A stretch of 64,000 nt of DNA from Bacillota bacterium (GCA_023386495.1 JAEWJS010000152.1:1-64000); one strand, 5' to 3'. Numbered from the stretch's first letter, positions 43,997 to 53,633 are shown. Numbers and translations are program-made. The notes: generated from the sequence alone by a model not told the origin.

Positions 43997-45442
43997 ATGG
44001 AAGTAATGAAGAAATACAATACGCGCGCGATTATGGCGTCGCTGCTCATCTGCGGATTCGTCGGGATGTTCAGCGAGACGGCGCTTAATATCGCGATCAC
44101 CAATTTGATGGATATCTTCGAGATCTCGGCGGCGACGGCCCAGTGGCTGACGACGGGATTCTTGCTCACGTTAGGCATTCTGATGCCGATGACAGGCTGG
44201 CTGATGCAGCGATTCACGACCAGGCAGCTGTTCATCGCTTCGCTGGCCTTCTCGATTGCGGGCACATTGCTGGCTGCGATCTCATTCACGTTCGAGATGT
44301 TAATGCTCGCCCGCGTGCTGCAGGCAGTCGGGATGGGATTGTTAATCCCCTTAATGTTTAACACGATACTCGTCGTCTATCCGCCGGAGAAGCGCGGCGC
44401 GGCGATGGGCTTCGTCGGGCTCGTCATCATGTTCGCTCCTGCGACCGGACCGACCGTTGCAGGACTGTTGATCGAATACCTCACTTGGCACTACATCTTC
44501 TGGCTGTCGCTGCCGTTCTTGGTATTCGGGCTGTTCGTCGGCCTGAAGTATCTGGAGAACGTCACCGAAGTCGAGAAGCCGCGCCTTGACCTGCTGTCCG
44601 TCCTCTTGTCGACAGCCGGTTTCGGCGGCATCGTCTTCGGCTTCAGCAGCGCAGGGGAAGGCTCGGGAGGCTGGAGCAGCCCGGTTGTCGTCTGGTCGAT
44701 CGGCGTTGGATTGGCTGCGCTGCTGCTGTTCGTCATGAGGCAGCTGTCCATGCGCGAGCCGATGATGAATCTGCGGGTGTTCCGATTCCCGATGTACATT
44801 GTCGGATTGTTCATGGTTCTGACCTGCATGATGATCATCCTATCGACCATGATCATTCTGCCGATGTTCTTGCAGAGCGGCATGGGGCTGTCCGCGCTCG
44901 CTGCCGGCATGATGCTGCTGCCGGGCAGCGCCCTGAACGGCATCCTGTCGCCGCGCATGGGACGATTGTTCGACCGCTACGGGCCCAAGTGGCTCGTTAT
45001 TCCGGGGCTGATCGTCGTAGCGCTGTCGTTATGGTTATTCTCGGGCCTCACGACCGATTCCCCGGTAGGCTGGATTATCGCGCTGCATGTCGGACTGATG
45101 ATCGGCATCTCGATGGTCTGGATGCCTGCGCAGACGAACGGCTTGAACCAGCTGCCGAAGGAGCTGTACCCGCACGGCACGGCGATCATGAACACGCTGC
45201 AGCAGGTTGCCGGGGCAATCGGCACGGCGGTCGCGATCAGCATTCTGACGGGCGGGATGGACCGCTACTTACGGGGAGCCTCCGATCCGTCCGCTCCGGC
45301 AGAGGCGGCGAACGCGCTCGCCTTCGGCGCACAGAACGTATTCGTATTCGCGATGACCGTCACGCTGATCGGGCTGACGATGGCGATCTTCATCCGCCGC
45401 GTCATCGTGAAGCAGGCGGCTATGCAGCACGCGACGCACTAA
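43997..45442 (+). CDS. DHA2-family multidrug efflux MFS transporter (EmrB/LmrB-like)
   Basis: 481 residues with about 14 predicted transmembrane helices, ATG 43997 behind GGGGAAG. Typical features: LNIAITNLMDIFEISAATAQWL in helix 1, QWLTTGFLLTLGILMP, and the motif-C-like GPTVAGLLIEYLTWHYIFW. These proton antiporters export drugs or toxic amphiphiles. It stands alone and ends at a strong terminator; no regulator gene is next to it. Substrate unknown. Confidence 0.92.
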   Translation: MEVMKKYNTRAIMASLLICGFVGMFSETALNIAITNLMDIFEISAATAQWLTTGFLLTLGILMPMTGWLMQRFTTRQLFIASLAFSIAGTLLAAISFTFEMLMLARVLQAVGMGLLIPLMFNTILVVYPPEKRGAAMGFVGLVIMFAPATGPTVAGLLIEYLTWHYIFWLSLPFLVFGLFVGLKYLENVTEVEKPRLDLLSVLLSTAGFGGIVFGFSSAGEGSGGWSSPVVVWSIGVGLAALLLFVMRQLSMREPMMNLRVFRFPMYIVGLFMVLTCMMIILSTMIILPMFLQSGMGLSALAAGMMLLPGSALNGILSPRMGRLFDRYGPKWLVIPGLIVVALSLWLFSGLTTDSPVGWIIALHVGLMIGISMVWMPAQTNGLNQLPKELYPHGTAIMNTLQQVAGAIGTAVAISILTGGMDRYLRGASDPSAPAEAANALAFGAQNVFVFAMTVTLIGLTMAIFIRRVIVKQAAMQHATH

Positions 45443-45451
45443 CTTTCACAG

Positions 45452-45490
45452 AAGCTGATTCCGGTATACAGCCGGTGTCAGCTTTTTTTT
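45452..45490 (+). terminator. Terminator after the MFS pump gene
   Basis: AAGCTGA-CCGG (45452-45464) pairs with CCGG-TCAGCTT (to 45484) and is followed by eight T residues. Confidence 0.92.
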
Positions 45491-45570
45491 GGTTGTCTTA
45501 GGCTTGACCCGGTCGCATATACTGGTTCTGGACGGAACATAAAAAATGTTAGTGCTCTCAAAATTGTGAA

Positions 45571-45599
45571 TTAACAGCAAGCGGAGGTTTCGGTATAAT
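45571..45599 (+). promoter_or_regulatory. Sigma-A promoter of the membrane AraC regulator gene
   Basis: TTAACA (45571-45576), a 17-nt spacer and TATAAT (45594-45599) form a near-consensus promoter about 45 nt before the start codon. Confidence 0.75.
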
Positions 45600-45645
45600 G
45601 CTTAAATAACCAATTGGCGGAATCAGGGAGGAGGGAGCGCGTCCG

Positions 45646-47859
45646 ATGAAGATGAACTGGTATTATCGCATGATCCTCTCCTACGCGCCGATTCTCTTCG
45701 TCATCATTTCCTCGATGATCTTCATCTTTTTCCTCCTGCTGAATCATGCTTCGGAGAAGAAATATATCGAGACCAACCAAGCGATACTGGACCGCATGAT
45801 TTTCAATATCGACGCGAACCTGATGCTGATCGACCGCAATGTGGTAAGCAGGATGCTGACGGACACGCCGATCCAGCAGTTTTTCTCGGACAGCCAGCGG
45901 AATGCCTTCGAGGATTATGAGCTGCAGAAGAGACTGATCGAGCTAAGCGCGAGCTTGCCGTTCTCCAATACGATCTACCTGTACAACGAGGCGAGCGGCC
46001 GCGTGATCTCGGATATTGCCTCGTATTCGCTGGATTCCTTCGGGGACAGCGCGTTCCTGCACGCACACTACAGCAAGGACGATGCCGAAGGCTGGCATGA
46101 TCCGCGTAATTTCACGCATTCGGCGTTGGATGAACAGAGTCAGAGGGTCATCTCGCTTATGAAAATATTCCGGACGGGGAACGAGACGCGTGGAGCACTG
46201 GTGGTGAATATATACGGCTATGCGCTGATCGATTATCTGAATGCCTTGAATGACAACGCTTTCACGTCCATTGCTCTGCTGGATGATGACCCCTCTCGAT
46301 CCGATGCCGGTGTTGAATCGGCCAAAATTATGGTGCAGTCCGAATATACGGGCTGGCGCTTCGTATCCGAAGGGGTAGATGACCAAGAGTATGCCGCGAT
46401 CTCCATCTTCTCCAGCGCATGGATGATCATTCTCTTCGTCATTATTGCGCTCGCGCTGCTCGGATTTACGGTTGTGACGCACATGCATTACAAGCCGATC
46501 CAATCGATTGTGGACAAGGTCAGCCAATACTCGAATCGGAAGAGCGAGCAGCTCGGCGTCAAGGGAGCGAATAACGAGTTCACCTTCATCGAGATGGCCT
46601 TGGATCATCTGCTCAAGCGCTCCTTGGACTACGAGAGCCTGCATAAGGAGGATAATCTGCTCCGGCAGCAGCGCCTCTACCGCGAGCTGCTGGCTGGGCA
46701 TCTGAGCATATCCGACGGCGAGTTCAAGAAACAGCTGGTGGAATTGGAGTTGCCGGATCGCTATGACCGCCTCGGTATCATCGTGGCCGAAATCGATCAT
46801 TACACGGATTTCACCGTACGGTACAAGGTCAAGGATCAGCATCTGCTCAAGTTCGTTCTCGAGAGCGCATTCCGGGATCTGGGGCACAACCATAACGCGT
46901 TCATCTGGAGTGTGTGGATGGAGCCGTACCGGATCGCATTCGTCGTCCACCATCTGCATGAGGACCCGCGCAGCAGCAGGCCTGTCATCGAGTTCGCGGA
47001 GGAATTCCAACGCTGGATCAACCAGAACTTGAAGCTTACGGTTACGATCGGTGTCGGGGCGGATTCGAATTCCGTCGCGACGATTGCGGATGCCTACCAG
47101 AGCGCACGCGATAACCTCGCGCTGAAGACCGTATTCGGCACGAATGGGATCATCGATAATCGCAAGAGCGCCGCCAAGCTAAGCTTGGACAATTACGCCT
47201 ACCTGCAAGCGCTGGACAGCGCCGCGCAATCCTTTCGCATGAATGAAGGCGACTGGAGAGAGAAGTTGGCCATGATCTTCGCCAGGTTGAAGCAGATGCG
47301 TATTATGAAGCCGGATCTGGCTGCATTCGTGAACAGCTGCATCCTGCAGATGGATAAGGCCATGGCCGCATTATCCGCCAACATTCAAGAACGATGGCAG
47401 CAAGATTATCGGCAGCGCATTGCCGGATTGAATGACGGCGTGGAAACCGTCGAAGAGCTCGAAGAGCAGTTGATGAGCATCCTCATATTGTTCGAGGCTT
47501 GCGTCGATGAGGACCGCCAAGCCCGCAGGCATCATAGCATCGCGCTGCAAGCCAAGAGCTACATCGACACCCATTACGCGGATCCGAACCTCTCCTTGTC
47601 CAAGGTGAGCGACTATCTGAAGCTGCAGCCAAGCGCGTTAAGCCAGCTGTTCAAGGCAGAGCTCGGCGAGAAATTCGTCGACTACGTCTTAAAGGTCAGA
47701 ATGCAGCATGCCAAGCAGCTCTTGGTCGATACGGATGACTCGATTCAATCGATTGCCGAACAGATCGGTTACCTGAATGTCATCTCCTTCTATCGCGCCT
47801 TCAAGAAGGTGCAAGATTATCCGCCGGGCGAATACCGGACGATGTACCGTACGAGTTGA
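45646..47859 (+). CDS. Membrane-bound AraC-family regulator with extracellular sensor
   Basis: 737 residues that merge sensor and regulator in one chain. TM helix 1 (about 11-33), an extracytoplasmic sensor (about 34-255), TM helix 2 (about 258-280), a cytoplasmic linker with HAMP-like and coiled-coil character, a degenerate GGDEF-like YesN region (about 360-520), and a C-terminal AraC double helix-turn-helix (about 640-735; LKLQPSALSQLFK, then NVISFYRAFKKVQ). No kinase or receiver motif is present. Such one-component regulators usually control the adjacent sugar importer; here the binding-protein gene starts 31 nt downstream. Confidence 0.9.
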   Translation: MKMNWYYRMILSYAPILFVIISSMIFIFFLLLNHASEKKYIETNQAILDRMIFNIDANLMLIDRNVVSRMLTDTPIQQFFSDSQRNAFEDYELQKRLIELSASLPFSNTIYLYNEASGRVISDIASYSLDSFGDSAFLHAHYSKDDAEGWHDPRNFTHSALDEQSQRVISLMKIFRTGNETRGALVVNIYGYALIDYLNALNDNAFTSIALLDDDPSRSDAGVESAKIMVQSEYTGWRFVSEGVDDQEYAAISIFSSAWMIILFVIIALALLGFTVVTHMHYKPIQSIVDKVSQYSNRKSEQLGVKGANNEFTFIEMALDHLLKRSLDYESLHKEDNLLRQQRLYRELLAGHLSISDGEFKKQLVELELPDRYDRLGIIVAEIDHYTDFTVRYKVKDQHLLKFVLESAFRDLGHNHNAFIWSVWMEPYRIAFVVHHLHEDPRSSRPVIEFAEEFQRWINQNLKLTVTIGVGADSNSVATIADAYQSARDNLALKTVFGTNGIIDNRKSAAKLSLDNYAYLQALDSAAQSFRMNEGDWREKLAMIFARLKQMRIMKPDLAAFVNSCILQMDKAMAALSANIQERWQQDYRQRIAGLNDGVETVEELEEQLMSILILFEACVDEDRQARRHHSIALQAKSYIDTHYADPNLSLSKVSDYLKLQPSALSQLFKAELGEKFVDYVLKVRMQHAKQLLVDTDDSIQSIAEQIGYLNVISFYRAFKKVQDYPPGEYRTMYRTS

Positions 47860-47890
47860 TAGGCACACAATTGAGAGAAGGTGATCAAGC

Positions 47891-49453
47891 GTGGCAGTGA
47901 AACGGCACATGCTCTCCATGGCGGCAGCGATCGTTATCATCCTATCGCTGCTGACAGGCTGCAGCGGCTTATGGGAGGTCAGTCAGGCAGAGTCCGCCGC
48001 CGACGACTCGTGGACGACGCTCACGGTCGAACTGTTCGACCGCAACAATACGCCGCCCGGAGCGCCTCCGATCACGAATAATTTCATGACGCAGTATATT
48101 CAGGAGCACTTCGGAGATCCGCTGCGCATTCGCGTCGAATTCGTCACGGTGCCAAGGGCCGAGGAAGTGGAGCGATTGAATGTATTGATGGCCTCCAATC
48201 AAGCGCCTGACATCGTCTATACGTATGACCTTCCCACGGTATACAATTTCACGTCGCAGGGCGGATTAACCGATCTGACCCCCTACCTCGAGGAGCATGG
48301 ACAAGATCTGGTGCGCATCTTGGGGGAGGACGTGTTAAGTTATGGACGATTCGACGGCCAGCAGTTCGCGATTCCGGCCAAGCGGGTGTTGACGGCGCAC
48401 AGCACCACGATGATTCGCGAGGACTGGCTGCGGGAGCTGGGCTTGCCGCTGCCGGAGACGACGGAGCAATTCTATCAAGCGTTGAAGGCATTCAAGGAAC
48501 ATCTTCCGGAGAAAATCGGGAGAGATATCATTCCTTACGGCCAAATCGACTCCTATCATACGGCGTCTTTGCAGTACTCGTACTGGGATTGGAGCCGGAT
48601 TGACGAAGAGGACTTGTTCGCCAATCCGGGATGGCTGATGCCGGGCAACAAGGAAGCCTTCCGCTTCTTGAACAAGCTGTATCACGAAGGCTTGATCGAT
48701 CCCGACTTTCCCTTGGACCGATTCGCGCAGCAGTTCAAGAAGGACTTGGTGAACGGCAGGGTCGGAGCGGGTACGCCGAATACGAATGAACCGGTCTATA
48801 TGGGCTATCTGGCGGAATTGAAGAACAATGATCCGAATGCCCTGCTGACGCCGATCGATCCGTTCACGAATGCGAACGGCAAGCGGATCAAGCCTGTCTT
48901 GGAGAGCACCGGGATGTATATCATGGTGCCGAAGAACAGCAAGAACGCGGAAGCGGCAGTCCGCTATCTCAACTGGATGGCGCAGCCGAACAACTACATT
49001 ACGCTTCAGAACGGCATCGAAGGCATCACGTACGAGATGAAGAACGGGCTGCCCGTCACGCTGGACAATGAGGAAGCGAAGCGCATGCTGTACAATTATT
49101 TCGATTATTGCCTCATCATTAACGGCAAGTTCGTGAGCCCGAGCGACGAGCAGCTGAATGTGCGAGCGAATGCGTTCGATCCCGAGTTCGAGTCGTTCAC
49201 CATGAAGAGTATCGCATACGGCATGACAGACGGCGTCGAGACGCCGCGGGTCAACGAAATTCTGCAATCCGAGATCAAGTACTCGGCCGTCCTGAAAGAG
49301 AAGAATGACGAAATCTTCGTGAAAGTCATTACGGTGGACCCTGGCGAATTCGACGCGGTCTACGATCAGGAAGTGTCGGAGTACATGAGGATGGGCGGGC
49401 AGCAGGTGATGGAGGAGAAGCGGCGGGCGTATCGCGCGCATCACGGGGGATAA
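47891..49453 (+). CDS. ABC transporter substrate-binding lipoprotein, LplA-type (paralog 1)
   Basis: GTG 47891, just after the AraC gene. The 520-residue precursor has lipobox LLTGC (Cys about 24), then a family 1 solute-binding fold of the large LplA class. It is clearly paralogous to the protein at 51990-53633: both share ELFDRNNTP.G.PPIT then NFMTQY.Q, FVTVPRAEEV, LNVLMAS and the C-terminal EYM.MGG.AVMEGK-like end. It is followed by a terminator and the structured element B, which separate it from the permease genes, so it may be an alternative receptor for the same permeases. Confidence 0.9.
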   Translation: MAVKRHMLSMAAAIVIILSLLTGCSGLWEVSQAESAADDSWTTLTVELFDRNNTPPGAPPITNNFMTQYIQEHFGDPLRIRVEFVTVPRAEEVERLNVLMASNQAPDIVYTYDLPTVYNFTSQGGLTDLTPYLEEHGQDLVRILGEDVLSYGRFDGQQFAIPAKRVLTAHSTTMIREDWLRELGLPLPETTEQFYQALKAFKEHLPEKIGRDIIPYGQIDSYHTASLQYSYWDWSRIDEEDLFANPGWLMPGNKEAFRFLNKLYHEGLIDPDFPLDRFAQQFKKDLVNGRVGAGTPNTNEPVYMGYLAELKNNDPNALLTPIDPFTNANGKRIKPVLESTGMYIMVPKNSKNAEAAVRYLNWMAQPNNYITLQNGIEGITYEMKNGLPVTLDNEEAKRMLYNYFDYCLIINGKFVSPSDEQLNVRANAFDPEFESFTMKSIAYGMTDGVETPRVNEILQSEIKYSAVLKEKNDEIFVKVITVDPGEFDAVYDQEVSEYMRMGGQQVMEEKRRAYRAHHGG

Positions 49454-49493
49454 GACAACCCCCTAAACGGTTATGTACAGAGCGATTATACCA

Positions 49494-49523
49494 AAGGCAT
49501 CCAGTTACTGGGTGTCTTTTTTG
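49494..49523 (+). terminator. Terminator after binding-protein paralog 1
   Basis: AAGGCATCCAG (49494-49504) pairs with CTGGGTGTCTT (49508-49518, two G-T pairs), followed by TTTTTT. The structured element B begins right at its 3' end. Confidence 0.85.
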
Positions 49524-49740
49524 GGTCTATGGGCGATTAACGAAGCTTTTGCGCTGTTAAGGGATATGCATGCGCTATTTGTAGGCCATATCGCCCTTTC
49601 TAACCCATTAGTGTATCGAACGCGCTAATTAGCGCACAACTGGTCGCTAATTAGCGCACTCAAGCTATATTTGGCTTCGGTATGGGGCGAAGCCCTTGGA
49701 TTAGCGCTTGTGGATGCGTTAATAGCGCAAACGCTTCGCT
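49523..49740 (-). repeat. 218-bp structured non-coding element, copy B
   Basis: Reverse-complement homolog of 35935-36152 with exactly the same length. On the minus strand it starts AGCGAAGC (49740-49733) and the matching end is GCTTCGTT (49546-49539). A 22-base block is identical in both copies (49644-49665; 36010-36031). The palindrome GCGCTAATTAGCGC occurs at 49622-49635, and almost again at 49645-49657. It fills the gap between the first binding protein and the permeases. Confidence 0.85.
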
Positions 49741-49938
49741 CTTGCGAGCGAGGAGCCTGTCCAGCAACTTCAGGACATAGCAGGCTTCCGATGCCAACGC
49801 TAACACTGCCAGACATGAATGATTCGTCCGAACTGCACGCTTGTCCTCGTCCCCAGCCTCCAGGCCGATCAGCACGGTTTACGGGGGTGCCCCGCTGCTA
49901 AGCACGACGTCATGAAGAGATGTTAGGCATATAAAAAA

Positions 49939-49971
49939 GGTGAATCGGCCCGGAACAAAAATGGTGAATCG
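49939..49971 (+). promoter_or_regulatory. Direct repeat GGTGAATCG, possible activator site
   Basis: GGTGAATCG occurs at 49939-49947 and 49963-49971 (24-bp period), each after an A-rich run, about 75-105 bp upstream of the permease start. AraC-type activators bind such spaced direct repeats. The remaining stretch 49741-49938 shows nothing convincing. Confidence 0.4.
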
Positions 49972-50045
49972 CCTAAATTATAGACAATTTCGCATTGGAC
50001 ACGGCTGCTGTATAGTGCGGATAAAGCAAAGAGAGGATGACGCCT

Positions 50046-50993
50046 ATGCAAACCGATGTAAGCCGGGCAAGCGCGCAGTTGTCTGTTAAGCGGACGAGCG
50101 GCATGGCAGCCTTGCGCCGGCAATGGCCGCTGTACGTCTTGATGATCGCGCCGATGACCTTCTTCCTGGTGTTCAAGTACATTCCTATGGCGGGTGTGGT
50201 GGTCGCTTTCAAGGACTACAACATCTTCAGGGGCGTATGGGCAAGCGAGTGGGTCGGACTGGAGGTGTTTCGGGAGATTTTCGGCATGCCGCAGTTCTAT
50301 AAAGCGCTTCGCAACACCTTGATGCTGAACGTATTCGCCTTACTCATGTTCCCGATCCCGATCATCCTGGCGATTATGTTGAACGAATTGCGCGTCAGAT
50401 GGTTCAAGCGGGTCAGCCAGACGCTGCTGTACCTGCCGCATTTCATCTCGTGGGTCATCGTCGGCGGGATGGCCCTTCAACTGCTCGCGACGAACACGGG
50501 CAGCGTGAATGAATTCGTGCAGAATCTGGGGTTCCAGCCGATCCCGTTCCTCGAAAAGCCTTGGATGTGGGTGATCACGTATACGGGGACCGGGGTGTGG
50601 CACTATGCAGGCTGGGGGACGATTCTGTACTTGGCAGCGTTGACGGGAATCAACAAGGAGCTGTACGAAGCGGCCGACGTGGATGGGGCCAGCCGCATGC
50701 GGAAGATCTGGCACATTACGCTGCCGGGCATTAAGCCGACCATTATCGTGCTCTTCATTCTGCAGATCGGCCATATGGCAGATATCAGCTTCGAGCAGCC
50801 TTATGCGTTGCAGAACGGCTACGTGATGGATGTCGCCCAAGTCATCAGCACGTATGTGTACACCGTCGGGATCCAGTCCGCACAATTCGCGATTGCCACG
50901 GCTGTCGGGTTATTCCAGTCGGTCATCGGACTCGTGCTGCTGCTTACGGCGGAGCTGATATCCAGACGGATCAACAATCAAGGCATTTTCTAG
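50046..50993 (+). CDS. ABC transporter permease, LplB type
   Basis: ATG 50046 (GAGAGG 10 nt upstream; the ATG at 50037 touches that site). The 315 residues carry about six helices, the family start WPLYVLMIAPMTFFLVFKYIPM and the EAA loop YEAADVDGASRMRKIWHITLPGI. LplB-type permeases pair with YtcP/LplC types for complex oligosaccharide uptake. Next gene is 13 nt downstream. Confidence 0.93.
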   Translation: MQTDVSRASAQLSVKRTSGMAALRRQWPLYVLMIAPMTFFLVFKYIPMAGVVVAFKDYNIFRGVWASEWVGLEVFREIFGMPQFYKALRNTLMLNVFALLMFPIPIILAIMLNELRVRWFKRVSQTLLYLPHFISWVIVGGMALQLLATNTGSVNEFVQNLGFQPIPFLEKPWMWVITYTGTGVWHYAGWGTILYLAALTGINKELYEAADVDGASRMRKIWHITLPGIKPTIIVLFILQIGHMADISFEQPYALQNGYVMDVAQVISTYVYTVGIQSAQFAIATAVGLFQSVIGLVLLLTAELISRRINNQGIF

Positions 50994-51006
50994 AGGAGGG
51001 GTAAGC

Positions 51007-51879
51007 ATGATACGCAATCCGGGTGAAAAAGCGATGGACGGCGTGCTGACGGCGTTGATCGGCCTATTCGCGCTATTCTGTGTCATTCCGATGATCCATA
51101 TCTTCGCCTTATCCTTCAGCGGCAACAGGGCGATCATGTCCGGGGAAGTGTTCCTCTGGCCGGTGGAGTGGAACGTGAATGCCTATTCCGCCGTCTTCGG
51201 CGATGCCTCGATGATGCGCTCGCTCGGCTTCACGGTCATCTTGGTCGCCATCTATACGGCAGTCGCCTTGGCGATGACGATCATGGCCGCTTACGCGCTG
51301 AGCCGCAGAAATTTCAAGGGCAAGAACGTGATGTTCGGCTTGATCGTGGTGACGATGTTCTTCAATCCCGGGATCATCCCGAATTACTTGCTGGTGAAGG
51401 AGCTTCGCCTGCTCGATACGATGGGGTCGCTCGTGCTGCCGATCATGATCAGCGCATTCTTGCTAATCATCATGAAGACCTCGTTCGCGCAAGTGCCCGC
51501 GGAGCTGGAGGATTCGGCATGGATGGACGGCTGCGGCCACTTCCGCTTCTTGCTGCAGGTCGTGCTGCCGCTGCAGCTGCCGGTTCTGGCTACGATCGGG
51601 CTCTATTCCGCCGTTGACCGCTGGAATATGTTCCAGGACGCCTTGTTCTATATCAACGATAAGGACATGTATCCGCTCCAGCTGAAGCTCTATCAGATCG
51701 TGATCAACAGCCAAGTGAACGATGCCACGGCGCAAGAAGGCTTCAATGCGGCTGTCCCGATTCCGCAGAGCATCCAATCAGCCAGCATTATGTTCGCCAC
51801 CGTGCCGATTCTGCTCATCTATCCGTGGCTGCAAAAGTATTTCATCTCCGGCATGCTTGTCGGTGCGGTGAAGGGGTAG
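51007..51879 (+). CDS. ABC transporter permease, YtcP/LplC type
   Basis: ATG 51007 behind GGAGGGG; 290 residues, six helices, with FFNPGIIPNYLLVKELRLLDT typical of YtcP/LplC. The EAA loop is degenerate (LEDSAWMDGCGHFRFLLQVVLPL), as common in this family. Works with the LplB-type permease before it. No ATPase gene is nearby. Confidence 0.92.
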   Translation: MIRNPGEKAMDGVLTALIGLFALFCVIPMIHIFALSFSGNRAIMSGEVFLWPVEWNVNAYSAVFGDASMMRSLGFTVILVAIYTAVALAMTIMAAYALSRRNFKGKNVMFGLIVVTMFFNPGIIPNYLLVKELRLLDTMGSLVLPIMISAFLLIIMKTSFAQVPAELEDSAWMDGCGHFRFLLQVVLPLQLPVLATIGLYSAVDRWNMFQDALFYINDKDMYPLQLKLYQIVINSQVNDATAQEGFNAAVPIPQSIQSASIMFATVPILLIYPWLQKYFISGMLVGAVKG

Positions 51880-51918
51880 CGGGACGGTTCCGCCGGACGC
51901 TACGGCTCAATAGCTGCT

Positions 51919-51950
51919 CTTCGGTACGGCCATCATGGCTGAAGCCGAAG
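51919..51950 (+). other. Intercistronic hairpin before binding-protein paralog 2
   Basis: CTTCGG (51919-51924) pairs with CCGAAG (51945-51950), and an inner GGCCAT/ATGGCT stem closes the loop. No T-run. Likely affects relative expression of the permeases and the binding protein. Confidence 0.45.
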
Positions 51951-51989
51951 GTCACTATACATTATGGAATCGATAAGGGAGGCAGCAAC

Positions 51990-53633
51990 ATGCAGAGACG
52001 ATTGCACGCATCTATGTATGCCATGCTCGCGCTAGTCATGGCCGTCGTGATGGTATTGACAGGTTGCGCGGACAGTAACAACAACGGCGGCGGGAGCGGG
52101 GACTCCGCCGCGCAAGGCTCGAATGCGAAGAGCCCTGCAACGAATGACTCCGGATCCGATAAGAAGGATGCCGACAAGCCGAGCGGGGAACGCATTACGC
52201 TGAAGGTGGAATTGTTCGATCGCAACAATACGCCTGCGGGCCAGCCGCCGATTACGGATAACTTCATGACGCAGTACGTGCAGAAGAACTTCGGCGACCC
52301 GAACAACATCGACGTCGAATTCGTCACGGTGCCGCGTGCGGAAGAGGTCGATAAGCTGAACGTGCTGATGGCTTCGAATTCGGCGCCTGACATCGTGTTC
52401 ACGTACAACAAGCCAACCGTGCAGAACTACGTGAAGAGCGGCGGGCTGACCGATCTGGGACCGCTCATTGAAGAACATGGCCCGAACCTGAAGAAGGTAT
52501 TGGGACCTTCGCTGCCTTATGGCGTCTTCGAAGGGAAGCAGTATGTCATCCCTGCGCTGCGCGTCATTCAGTCCCAGACGACGACGTTCATTCGCAAGGA
52601 TTGGCTGGATCAATTGAAGCTGCCGATTCCGGAGACGACGGAGCAATTCGTGCATACGATGCGCGAATTCAAGAAGCAGGATCCGGGCAAGACAGGCGGC
52701 AAGGTCGTGCCGTACGGGTATATCGACGTGTTCCACATGATGCCGCTGGTGAATTCGTTCTGGAAGTGGGACGAGATCACGGACCAAGAGCTGTATGCGG
52801 TGCCGCGCTGGCAGCAGCCGGGAAGCAAGGAAGGCTACCGGTTGTTGAACCAGATGTACAATGAAGGGCTGATCGACCCGGACTTCGCGCTGCATGACGA
52901 CTTCAGTCAGCACTTCGCGCAGCAGGTCGTGAACGGCATTGCGGGCGCAGCGACGCCGAACACGAACGAGCCGGTATACAACGGCTACTATTCGAACCTT
53001 AGAGCGAATAACCCGGATGCCGTGCTGGAGGCGATCGATCCGTTCTCCACGCCGGACGGTAAGCATCCGAAGCCGATCTACGAGCCGATCGGCGCGTATC
53101 TCATGGTGCCGGCCGCAAGCAAGAACGCGGAGGCAGCGGTGAAATATTTGAACTGGATGGCGGACCCGGCGAACATTCTGGTGCTGCAGAACGGCGAGGA
53201 AGGCGTATCCTACAAGATGAGCGACGAAGGGCTGCCTGTCCTGCTGGACACGCCGGAATCGCAGAACCTGCTGTACAATTACTATGACTACTGCATTATT
53301 CTGAACGGCAAGTATATCTCCACGGAAGACCCGAATAAGAATATTGCCGCCAATGCGTTCGACCTGAACTTCAAAGATTTCACGGTCAAGAGCATCCAGA
53401 CGGGTACGAATGACGGATACACCTTGCCGCGCGTCGATATTCCGGTCGATGCCGAGATTAAGTACGCCAAGATTCTGGAAGACTTCGAGAAGGAGATGCT
53501 GGCGAAGATCGTCACCGCGAAGCCGGATCAGTTCGATAAGGTATACGACGATCAGGTGAAGGAGTACATGGCGATGGGCGGTACGGCGGTCATGGAAGGT
53601 AAAATGGCGGCGTACGCGGAATTTTACAAGTAA
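51990..53633 (+). CDS. ABC transporter substrate-binding lipoprotein, LplA-type (paralog 2)
   Basis: ATG 51990 follows AAGGGAGG; upstream in-frame codons overlap the permease gene and are not used. The 547 residues have lipobox VLTGC (Cys about 26), a 40-residue Asn/Gly/Ser-rich linker, and an LplA-type solute-binding fold. It resembles the protein at 47891-49453 along its length (for example DRNNTPAGQPPITDNFMTQY, TNEPVYNGYYSNLRANNPDA). It is the third gene of the permease operon and so the more likely dedicated receptor. Confidence 0.92.
   Translation: MQRRLHASMYAMLALVMAVVMVLTGCADSNNNGGGSGDSAAQGSNAKSPATNDSGSDKKDADKPSGERITLKVELFDRNNTPAGQPPITDNFMTQYVQKNFGDPNNIDVEFVTVPRAEEVDKLNVLMASNSAPDIVFTYNKPTVQNYVKSGGLTDLGPLIEEHGPNLKKVLGPSLPYGVFEGKQYVIPALRVIQSQTTTFIRKDWLDQLKLPIPETTEQFVHTMREFKKQDPGKTGGKVVPYGYIDVFHMMPLVNSFWKWDEITDQELYAVPRWQQPGSKEGYRLLNQMYNEGLIDPDFALHDDFSQHFAQQVVNGIAGAATPNTNEPVYNGYYSNLRANNPDAVLEAIDPFSTPDGKHPKPIYEPIGAYLMVPAASKNAEAAVKYLNWMADPANILVLQNGEEGVSYKMSDEGLPVLLDTPESQNLLYNYYDYCIILNGKYISTEDPNKNIAANAFDLNFKDFTVKSIQTGTNDGYTLPRVDIPVDAEIKYAKILEDFEKEMLAKIVTAKPDQFDKVYDDQVKEYMAMGGTAVMEGKMAAYAEFYK

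Noticed and set aside
48335..49444. Minus-strand open frame (369 codons) inside the LplA-type gene
   Set aside because: Antisense shadow; the same shadow appears opposite the paralog at 52032-53066, which shows that it follows the sense sequence.
51007..51879. Broken EAA loop as a sign of a dead permease
   Set aside because: YtcP/LplC-type permeases commonly carry this degenerate form; length and helices are intact.
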